Positions 24,766-31,728 of a DNA stretch of 64,000 nucleotides are shown here, in pieces. Source of the stretch: Chloroflexota bacterium. Lineage in GTDB: Bacteria > Chloroflexota > UBA11872. The translations under genes and the position numbers were made by a program. Under the pieces are notes generated by a model, which saw nothing but the letters and a program-made list of their open reading frames with translations, did no database searches and had not been told where the DNA came from. The stretch is taken from NCBI GenBank assembly GCA_022824495.1, contig JAJDZU010000011.1, positions 144,708 through 208,707 of the forward strand, written 5' to 3'. Within the stretch, counting starts at the first letter, position 1. The number at the start of each line of letters is the position of its first letter.

Positions 24766-25595
24766 CGGGTGTGCAGGGCGTGGCGCCAGCCGGGAATGCG
24801 GCCGCGGGCGAGCAGGTCGTCGGGTGAGTCGAGCAGGGTGGTGATGAGCTTGTCGGCGCGTTCCTCGATCACTTTGATCATGCGCCAGCCGTCCTCGGCG
24901 GTGGCCAGGGTGGCGTCGCCGACGGCGCCGTTGGCGGAGAAGTCGGAGAAGTCGTGGTTGCGGCGGATGGAACGCCGCCAGAAACGCTGACGCAGCCGGC
25001 TGCCGCGCGGACTGAGGTCGCCGGGAGCCAGGTCGTCGTACTTGACGCGGTCGGGGCGCAGGGCCATCAGTTCGGCGGTTTCCAGTTCGCAGGCGTGGCC
25101 GGAGGTGGGGGACTTGACGATTTCGTCCTCCAGGTCGTCGTCCTCCAGGTCGTAGAGCGAAATGGCGGCCAGGAAGTCCAGGGGCAGGCGGGTGGGCAGG
25201 GTCTGCATGGACAGGTTCATGATCGAGGTGTTGCCGCTGTGCCAGTTGGTGAGCAGGAAGCGCGTGAAGCCGTGGTGCAGCAGCGAGGCCAGCTGGTCTT
25301 CCAGGACGTGCAGGAAGGTCTGGGGACGGAGGGTGATGGAGCCGGGGAAGCCCATGTGATAGGTCGACATGCCGTAGGGCATGGTGGGGGCCACGAGCAG
25401 GCGGGGGTGGAAGCGCTCGGCCAGGCGCAGGGAGAGGTCTTCGCAGATCACGAGGTCGGTGTCGAGCGAGGTGTTGGGTCCGTGCTGCTCAATGGAGCCG
25501 ATGGGGAGCAGGACCAGTTCCACGCCGTCGCGGGCGCGCTCGACCTCGGGCCAGGTCATGTGGGTGAGGCGGAGCGGGGACGGCAGGTCGGCCAA
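24762..25595 (-). CDS. Creatininase family hydrolase (first of tandem pair)
   Basis: About 277 residues, parallel along its length to the next gene, with GSIEQHGPN, the Asp in DTDLV, NWHSGN in place of NGHGGN, and HACELET. The change of NGH to NWH alters a loop next to the metals. I favour a TTG start at 25595, which puts MTWPEV at the same distance from the N-terminus as MSWPEV in the paralogue. An ATG at 25661 would add 22 residues but its start codon would overlap the coaX start on the other strand, leaving no room for either ribosome site. The two genes likely arose by tandem duplication. Confidence 0.8.
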   Translation of the reverse strand: MADLPSPLRLTHMTWPEVERARDGVELVLLPIGSIEQHGPNTSLDTDLVICEDLSLRLAERFHPRLLVAPTMPYGMSTYHMGFPGSITLRPQTFLHVLEDQLASLLHHGFTRFLLTNWHSGNTSIMNLSMQTLPTRLPLDFLAAISLYDLEDDDLEDEIVKSPTSGHACELETAELMALRPDRVKYDDLAPGDLSPRGSRLRQRFWRRSIRRNHDFSDFSANGAVGDATLATAEDGWRMIKVIEERADKLITTLLDSPDDLLARGRIPGWRHALHTR

Positions 25596-25659
25596 GGGGG
25601 GCGTTTCCGGGGCTGGGTCGGCGATATGATAAGCGGCGACGGCTGGGCGAGCACTATCC

Positions 25660-26424
25660 ATGGTTCTGGTCGTCGACGTCGGAAATACCGACACGAAATT
25701 CGGCGTCTTCGAGGGCGAGGATTTAGGCGCGCGCTGGGCGGTGCATAGCGATCTCAACCGCAGCGCCGCCGAGCACGAGGCGATGCTGCGCGCCATGCTG
25801 GCGCACCAGGGAGTGACCGGGATCGAGGCGGCCGTCATCGGGTCGGTGGTGCCGGCGTTGACCGAGCGGATTGCCGCGGCGGTGCGGTCCGCGGCAGGGT
25901 GCGAGCCGTTGATTGCGCGGTCGCAGGACGTGCGGGTGATCGACCTGGCGGTGGACCGGCCGGCGCAGGTCGGCATCGACCGGGTGGCGAACGCGCTGGC
26001 GGCGCGCGAGTTCTACCAGGCGCCGGCGATCGTGGTGGACCTGGGCAGCGTGACCACGTTCGACATCGTCAACGCCGCGGGCAGCCTGGCGGGGGTGATC
26101 ATTACGCTGGGGATGCAGAACACGGCGCGGGCGCTGACCGCGGCCGGCGCGCAATTGCCCTCGATCGACCTGTCGCGGCCGGCGCGGCTGGTGGGAACGG
26201 AGACCACCGGGTCCATGCAGTCCGGGGTGTACTGGGGATACGTGCGGATGGTGCGGGGGCTGATCGAGCAGTTGCAGTCCGAACTGGGCGCGGACTACCG
26301 CGCCATCGCCACGGGCGGGCAGGCGCCGGTGGTGGCGGAGGACGTGGGGCTGTTCGAGATCGTGGACCTGGACCTGACGCTGCGCGGGCTGTGGCTGATC
26401 CAGCAGGCGGAGGCGGCGGCGTGA
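25660..26424 (+). CDS. coaX: Type III pantothenate kinase
   Basis: A 254-residue ASKHA-fold kinase that phosphorylates pantothenate, the first step of CoA synthesis. The phosphate-binding DVGNTDTKFG is at 6-15, the catalytic Asp lies in GIDRVAN (about 109-115), and the second phosphate loop appears as DLGSVTTFD (about 129-137) where most CoaX have DxGTATTFD. GVIITLGMQ stands for the usual GGxIxPG. These loop changes are noticeable but leave the Asp residues. coaBC follows with a GTGA overlap, so pantothenate is taken to 4'-phosphopantetheine by adjacent genes. The ATG at 25660 lies in a CCATGG palindrome shared with an alternative start on the other strand. Confidence 0.9.
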   Translation: MVLVVDVGNTDTKFGVFEGEDLGARWAVHSDLNRSAAEHEAMLRAMLAHQGVTGIEAAVIGSVVPALTERIAAAVRSAAGCEPLIARSQDVRVIDLAVDRPAQVGIDRVANALAAREFYQAPAIVVDLGSVTTFDIVNAAGSLAGVIITLGMQNTARALTAAGAQLPSIDLSRPARLVGTETTGSMQSGVYWGYVRMVRGLIEQLQSELGADYRAIATGGQAPVVAEDVGLFEIVDLDLTLRGLWLIQQAEAAA

Positions 26425-27617
26425 GTGTGCTGGAGGGCGCGCGGGTGGTGCTGTACGTCACCGGCGGCATCGCGGCGTACAAGGCGTCGGACCTGGCCAG
26501 CAAACTGACGCAGGCGGGCGCGGAGGTGGATGCCGTCTTGTCGCGTGCGGCCGAGGACTTTGTGGGTCCGCTGACGTTTCAGGCCTTGACGCAGCGGGCG
26601 GTGTATTCGGCGGACAGCGCGATGACGGCCGACAACGAAATCGCGCACGTGCGGCTGGCGAACGACGCGGACGTGTTGCTGGTTGCCCCGGCCACGGCCA
26701 ACGCGATTGCGCGGCTGGCGCATGGGCAGGCGGACGATTTGGGGTCGGCCATCGCGTTGTCGACGCAGGCACCGATCGTGGTCGCGCCGGCAATGGAACC
26801 GGGCATGTATGCGAACCCGGCCACGCAGGACAACCTGGCGACGCTGCGGAAGCGCGGCGTGCGCGTGATGGAGCCGGAGAGCGGCCGGATGGCCTCGGGC
26901 GCGAAAGGCAAGGGGCGGCTTCCGGAAATGTCCGTGCTGCTGGACGTTGTGCGAGCGACGCTGGGGCGGAACGGGCCGCTGAAAGATCGAGTGCTGGTGG
27001 TCTCGGCCGGGGGCACACGGGAGTACATGGATCCGGTGCGGTTTATCGGCAACCCGGCCAGCGGTCGCCAGGGGGTGGAATTGGCGCGCGCGGCCATCGA
27101 GCGCGGGGCGAAAACGCGGCTGGTGTTGGGATCGGCGACGGTGGATCCGCCAGCGGGCGCCGAGACGACGCGTGTCGAATCCGCCGAGGAGATGTTGGAG
27201 GCGCTGCGGACGGCCGTGGATGGGTGCGACGCGCTGATCATGAACGCGGCGGTGGGGGACTACCGGCCGGCGGCGACCTCCGACGTGAAGCTGAAGCGCG
27301 GCGGGGAGCCGGCTGGTATCGACCTGATCGAAAACCCGGACCTGCTGAAATCGCTGGCAGGCGACTTCCTGCGCGTCGGATTCGCGGCGGAGACCAACGA
27401 CCACCTGGAGAACGCCCGAAGCAAGCTGCTGGCGAAAGAGTTGGATGCGCTAGTCGTCAATGACGTGGCCGGGTCGGACACCGGATTTGCCGCCGAGACC
27501 AACGCCGCGACGATCCTGCGGCCCGACCATCCCGACCTGGAGATTCCTTTGACCAGCAAGGCAGGGGTGGCGTCAGCGGTGCTCGACGTGGTGGTCGAAA
27601 TGATTGGCGGGCGCTGA
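26421..27617 (+). CDS. coaBC: Bifunctional phosphopantothenoylcysteine decarboxylase/synthase
   Basis: A 398-residue fusion. The N-terminal flavoprotein decarboxylase (CoaC) runs to about residue 180, with YVTGGIAAYK, the active His76 in AHVRLA, VAPATANAIARLA, and PAMEPGMY where the usual motif is PAMNxxM. The substrate-flap Cys is replaced by Ser in ASGAKGKGR (158-166). The C-terminal ligase (CoaB) begins near residue 185, with VSAGGTREYMDPVR, NPASGRQG and NAAVGDYRP. It makes 4'-phosphopantetheine from 4'-phosphopantothenate, Cys and a nucleotide. The start is the GTG at 26421 overlapping the coaX stop; the frame is open further upstream only as an out-of-phase reading of coaX. Confidence 0.9.
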   Translation: MSVLEGARVVLYVTGGIAAYKASDLASKLTQAGAEVDAVLSRAAEDFVGPLTFQALTQRAVYSADSAMTADNEIAHVRLANDADVLLVAPATANAIARLAHGQADDLGSAIALSTQAPIVVAPAMEPGMYANPATQDNLATLRKRGVRVMEPESGRMASGAKGKGRLPEMSVLLDVVRATLGRNGPLKDRVLVVSAGGTREYMDPVRFIGNPASGRQGVELARAAIERGAKTRLVLGSATVDPPAGAETTRVESAEEMLEALRTAVDGCDALIMNAAVGDYRPAATSDVKLKRGGEPAGIDLIENPDLLKSLAGDFLRVGFAAETNDHLENARSKLLAKELDALVVNDVAGSDTGFAAETNAATILRPDHPDLEIPLTSKAGVASAVLDVVVEMIGGR

Positions 27618-27625
27618 CGGCTGCC

Positions 27626-28702
27626 TTGGGGACACGGCTGAAGGGATGGCCGTCGGACCGAACGGCGGGGTCCATGGCTTTTCACGCGCTGCAGGCGGCG
27701 ATGGCGGCGATGGGGATCGAGCGGTCACTGGACTCGCTGGTGACGCGCTCGGGCGAGGCGTTCTGGGTGCCGTGGAGCGAGACGGCCGATGTGGAGACGA
27801 TGCGGTACGCGCGAATGATGTCCACGCTGTTTCGTGCCGCCGACCTGACTCGGGTCGGGCTGGAGATCGGGGGCGAGGACGAACCTGAAAGCGCCGTTGT
27901 CGCACTGCGGAAGCACACGGACGCCGGGCGGCTGGTCATCGCGCCTGTCTTCAGCGGCGGGCGGTTTGGAGTGATCGAGTCGGTGGATTCCAGTGGCGTG
28001 GCCCGGGCCGTGGGCCCGGACCAACTGGAACCTGGCGACGTTGACCTGAGCCGCGGCTGGAGCGGCGCGTTACCGGCTTATCCACCGATCAAGTGCCTCC
28101 ATGGCGCCGTGCGGCGTGGCCGACAGGTGAAACCGGCTCGGATCCCGGTGCCGGACCTGGCGGGAATCCTGTTCGTGCCTCTCGGAGACGACATTGAAAT
28201 CTACGGCGTTCGGTTTGGGATCGAGGCCGTGCGCCTGGCTACCGAGGTTGTTCGAGGCGGGGCGGCGCTGCGCGACGTGGCGACGCTGGAACGGCTGCTG
28301 CTGACATTCGAGCAGGCGGAGTTTGGATTCGGGTGCGCCGAGCGCTGGCTGGGGTCGACGGAGGCCGACCACCTGTGGGAGGCCCCCGACCTGGCGCGCC
28401 TGGCGCGAAGCATGCGCGCGGCGTGCGGCGAACTGGCGGAGCGGCTGTGGGATTCCAGCGGGACGGCTTCGGCCGGGGCGCTGGGACGGGCCGTGACGGG
28501 GCGCAAGTCGGTGGTGTTCGAGTTGCCGCCAGACCTGGATCGCGAGCCGCCGGGGCAGGTTGTGGAGCTGCCGCGGGGCCGGGCCGTGATCGTGGATACG
28601 CGCAGCCGCCGCGCGGCGCTCGGCCGGCTGGCGGACGTGGTGGAGCGTGCGGCCCTGGCGTTTGCGAAAGCGGTGGACAGTGTTGGGGCGCTCTCCAGGT
28701 AG
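27626..28702 (+). CDS. Hypothetical protein, possibly BtrH/C39-like fold
   Basis: I do not recognise this 358-residue protein with confidence. The N-terminal third (AFHALQAAMAAMGIERSL, then SGEAFWVPW, later GRLVIAPVFSGGRFGVIESVD) has the spacing of BtrH_N/C39-like papain-fold domains, with Phe where the nucleophilic Cys would be, so an inactive version is possible. The C-terminal part (about 200-350) is mostly helical with no motif. TTG start at 27626, 8 bases after coaBC; an ATG at 27674 is an alternative start close to the domain. The tight spacing suggests co-transcription with coaX-coaBC. Confidence 0.55.
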   Translation: MGTRLKGWPSDRTAGSMAFHALQAAMAAMGIERSLDSLVTRSGEAFWVPWSETADVETMRYARMMSTLFRAADLTRVGLEIGGEDEPESAVVALRKHTDAGRLVIAPVFSGGRFGVIESVDSSGVARAVGPDQLEPGDVDLSRGWSGALPAYPPIKCLHGAVRRGRQVKPARIPVPDLAGILFVPLGDDIEIYGVRFGIEAVRLATEVVRGGAALRDVATLERLLLTFEQAEFGFGCAERWLGSTEADHLWEAPDLARLARSMRAACGELAERLWDSSGTASAGALGRAVTGRKSVVFELPPDLDREPPGQVVELPRGRAVIVDTRSRRAALGRLADVVERAALAFAKAVDSVGALSR

Positions 28703-28854
28703 CGCCGCGGCGGGCTGGGCGAAACGAGGCCGGTGGTAGCCTCGCCCATGCCTGATGCAGGCCGCTGGGCGAACAAACTTCAGGGCGGGACAGTCCCCTG
28801 TCGCGGGTCGTTCGCGACCACGCGATTTGGTCAACGTTCGAGAGTCCGATTCTC

Positions 28855-29055
28855 GTGAGTAGTCAGAAGCCGGTCATCGAGCCGATCCCGACCAGTCCGG
28901 AGTCGCTGCGGCGCGAGGAGTCGCCACGAGCGCCCGCGCCATCCGCCCCCGGCGGCAGCGGCATGTGGCTCCTGGTGGCCATCGTCATCGGCATCGCCGT
29001 CGGCGCGGCGATCGGCGCGGGGGCCGGTCTCTATGTGTTCGGCTGGGTGGGCTAG
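28855..29055 (+). CDS. Small single-pass membrane protein
   Basis: A 66-residue protein with a Pro/Ser-rich polar N-terminus (about 1-35) and one Gly/Ala-rich hydrophobic segment, WLLVAIVIGIAVGAAIGAGA, at about 38-57, then LYVFGWVG. The repeated small-xxx-small spacing favours helix packing and oligomerisation. GTG start; a short hairpin (CGAGA / TCTCG) overlaps it and could limit translation. The 3' ends of this gene and the oxidoreductase on the other strand overlap by 4 bases. Real coding is probable but not certain. The gap 28703-28854 holds only this hairpin. Confidence 0.45.
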   Translation: MSSQKPVIEPIPTSPESLRREESPRAPAPSAPGGSGMWLLVAIVIGIAVGAAIGAGAGLYVFGWVG

Positions 29056-29924
29056 AGCGCGGGCATCTCGCTCAGCGGCACACAGCGGGCGCCCGAGGTC
29101 GCCGAACGGTCGGCCGCCGCCACCACGCGAATCACGTCCACCATTTCCGCGTTGCTGATCGGCGGCTCACCGGACTCGATCATTGCCAGGAACTGCCTGA
29201 TGACCTCCAGGTACATGCGGGGAAAGCCGTCGATGGTGTCGCTCAAGTGCATGTCGGCGTGCGTCCAGCCCGTTTCGCCGAGGGCGACGCAAAGCATGCC
29301 CATCCAGGCCTCGCGCGCCTGGTTGGCGATGCCCACCTGGCCGTCGGGCCAGCGGATCGTCACGACGTCGCTCAGCTCGCTGCGGAGGGATGTCACATCT
29401 ATCGCGCCGACGCCGAATACCGCGTGCATCACGTCCACGGCGTGGACGCCGTAGAGCTGCCAGTTCTGGGGCAGAGTGAACATGATCGAGCGCGTGCGGC
29501 CGAGGTCGGGCAAGCGGTCGAGCAACTGGCGTACGGCGCGGTCGTAGCGCACGGCTGACGCGGAGAGCAGCGGCACGCCGGCTGCGGCGGCGGCGCGGAC
29601 CAGCGTGACGGCCTCTTGCGGGTCGTCGCAGAGCGGCTTGTCCACGAACAGGGGCAGCCCTCGATCGACGGCCTGCATGGCGGGCGCGAAGTGGTCGGGA
29701 CCCCAGCGGTTGAGCACCAGCACGGCATCCACGTCCCGCATGGCGTCCTCGGGTGCGTCGACGACCTGGTCAATGCCGGTTTCCAGCGCCTTGGCGCGGG
29801 CCTGCTCGGGGTCGGCGCCCCAGAGCCTGGTGACGCGCAGGCCGGGGCCGGCCAGGCCGCGGTTGATGATGCCGGCGAAGTTCTCGGTGTGGGTGCTATC
29901 GGCGCCGATAATCGCGAGGTTCAT
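29052..29924 (-). CDS. Gfo/Idh/MocA family oxidoreductase
   Basis: A 290-residue protein, shorter than usual for the family. The dinucleotide-binding region is LAIIGADSTHTENFAGII, with the glycine loop changed (GADSTH), and the catalytic lysine motif is VDKPLCDD (about 93-100). The C-terminal domain keeps YGVHAVDVMHAVFG, where the His probably acts in hydride transfer. It most resembles the DKP paralogue at 16399-17412. ATG start. It is alone on the minus strand between a small membrane protein and recJ, so no pathway partner is adjacent. Confidence 0.8.
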   Translation of the reverse strand: MNLAIIGADSTHTENFAGIINRGLAGPGLRVTRLWGADPEQARAKALETGIDQVVDAPEDAMRDVDAVLVLNRWGPDHFAPAMQAVDRGLPLFVDKPLCDDPQEAVTLVRAAAAAGVPLLSASAVRYDRAVRQLLDRLPDLGRTRSIMFTLPQNWQLYGVHAVDVMHAVFGVGAIDVTSLRSELSDVVTIRWPDGQVGIANQAREAWMGMLCVALGETGWTHADMHLSDTIDGFPRMYLEVIRQFLAMIESGEPPISNAEMVDVIRVVAAADRSATSGARCVPLSEMPAL

Positions 29925-29998
29925 GCAGCCGCTCCCAGCGCGGGCGAATCCACCGCAGCCTATCGCGCCGCGGGCGGGCGACTGGTTAGGCTGGCGTC

Positions 29999-31708
29999 GT
30001 GGCTGACACCGGCGGCGACTCCAGGCGCAGTCTCACGGGGGCGGTGTGGGACATCGCGCCGCGCGCCCCCGCCGCGCTGTTTGCCGAAGTGGATGAGCTG
30101 CCGCCGCTGGCGGTCCAGGTTCTGCATAACCGCGGGCACGACACGGCCGACAAGCTCCAGGAATTCCTGCAGGGTCCGCTGCCGCCGCACGACCCGTACC
30201 TGCTGGACGAGATGGACCAGGCGGTGGCGCGGATCGCGCAGGCGATGCAGAAGCGGGAGCGCCTGTGCATTTACGGCGATTACGACGTGGACGGGGTCAG
30301 CGCGACCGCGATGCTGCTGGAGACGGCCGAGGCGCTGGGGCTGGACGCGTTTCCCTACATCCCGGAGCGATTGACCGAGGGTTACGGGCTGAATGCCGGC
30401 GCGATCGACGCCGTGGCGAAGGAACGCGCGAAGCTGATCATCACCGCCGACTGCGGGGCGGCGGCGCACGAGGAAATCGACCGCGCGGCCGCGGCCGGCC
30501 TGGACGTGATCGTGACCGATCACCATCCCACCGACACCCGTCCGGCAAAGGCCGCGGCGCTGCTCAACCCCAATGCTCCAGGTTCGGGCTATCCGTTTGG
30601 CGGACTGTCTGGGGTGGGCGTGGCCTACAAGCTGGTGCAGGCGCTGGCCGACGAGTTTCCCGAGGAACTGCCCGACCCCGAGCGTTTCCTTGACCTTGTG
30701 GCCCTGGGCACCGTGGCGGACGTGGCGCCCATTCGAGACGAAAACCGGGCCTACGTGATGGAGGGCCTGGAGTGGATGCGGGCCTCACCGCGACCGGGTG
30801 TCAGGGCGCTGGCCGAGGCGTCGCGCCGCCAGCCGGAGTCGATCAGGTCGGACGACATCGCGTTTGCGCTGGCGCCGCGGCTCAACGCCGCGGGGCGGCT
30901 GGCCAGCGCGCAGCTTGCGCTGGAGCTGTTGCAGGCCAGGCACCCGGTGCGGGCCGCGGAGATCGCGGATGAACTGAACGAGCTCAACGCCGAGCGGCGC
31001 CGTCTGACCCAGGACGTGGTGGACGCGGCGCGCGACATGGTGGATGGCAGCCCGGTGGTCTTCGCGGCCGATCCGGGATTCGCGCCGGGGGTGGTCGGGC
31101 TGGCCGCGTCGCGGCTGTGCGAGGAATACGGCGCGCCGGCGTTCATTGGCGCCGAGATCGACGGGCTGGTGCAGGGCTCGGCGCGCGCGCCGGACGGATT
31201 CAACCTGCGCGACCTTCTGGGGCGCCAGCGCGACTGGCTGGAGAACTGGGGCGGGCACGCCGGGGCTGCGGGTTTTTCGGTGCTGCCGCAGAACGTCGAC
31301 GCGCTGCGGCGCGGGCTGGCGCAAGCCCTCGCCAGCCTCGACTTGCCCGAATTCACGGGGCCGAGTCTGCGCGCGGACGGCCGCGTGTACCCGCGCACGA
31401 TCTCCTGGGAGACCTGCCAAGCGCTTGAGCTGCTGGGCCCCTGGGGGCAGGAACATGAAGAGCCGCGCCTGGTCGTAGAGAATGTACGTATCCAAAACAC
31501 CCGGCTGGTAGGCGAGGATCACCTCGTGTTGCGATTCGAGGAACTGGCGCGCAATGTGGAAGCCATCTGGTTTCGCCAGGGGGAGCAGCAGGGCGCATTG
31601 GGCCCCGGGCGCTGCGTGGACGTTGCGTTCAGGTTGGGACTACGGAACTTCCGCGGGGAAACCCGATTGCAGATGCTCGTCGACGACATCCGGCTGCGGC
31701 CGGTCTAG
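29999..31708 (+). CDS. recJ: Single-stranded-DNA-specific exonuclease RecJ
   Basis: A 569-residue DHH-superfamily 5'-3' single-strand exonuclease used in recombination and mismatch repair. Motif I is YGDYDVDGVSA (about 92-102), motif II is ADCGAAAHEEI (150-160), motif III is VTDHHPTD (172-179) with the DHH triad, and a fourth acidic motif is near ALGTVADVAP. The DHHA1 domain has GGHAGAAGFSV, and a C-terminal OB-like domain completes the protein. GTG start at 29999. It is followed 20 bases later by the rel gene, the RecJ-Rel neighbourhood seen in several Gram-positive and Chloroflexota genomes. Confidence 0.93.
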   Translation: MADTGGDSRRSLTGAVWDIAPRAPAALFAEVDELPPLAVQVLHNRGHDTADKLQEFLQGPLPPHDPYLLDEMDQAVARIAQAMQKRERLCIYGDYDVDGVSATAMLLETAEALGLDAFPYIPERLTEGYGLNAGAIDAVAKERAKLIITADCGAAAHEEIDRAAAAGLDVIVTDHHPTDTRPAKAAALLNPNAPGSGYPFGGLSGVGVAYKLVQALADEFPEELPDPERFLDLVALGTVADVAPIRDENRAYVMEGLEWMRASPRPGVRALAEASRRQPESIRSDDIAFALAPRLNAAGRLASAQLALELLQARHPVRAAEIADELNELNAERRRLTQDVVDAARDMVDGSPVVFAADPGFAPGVVGLAASRLCEEYGAPAFIGAEIDGLVQGSARAPDGFNLRDLLGRQRDWLENWGGHAGAAGFSVLPQNVDALRRGLAQALASLDLPEFTGPSLRADGRVYPRTISWETCQALELLGPWGQEHEEPRLVVENVRIQNTRLVGEDHLVLRFEELARNVEAIWFRQGEQQGALGPGRCVDVAFRLGLRNFRGETRLQMLVDDIRLRPV

Positions 31709-31728
31709 CGGCGGATAGGGGAGGAGCG

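Noticed and set aside
28835..28858. tRNA T-arm-like hairpin CGAGA-GTCCGAT-TCTCG
   Set aside because: The loop does not have the TTCRANY pattern and no acceptor or anticodon arm can be folded around it.
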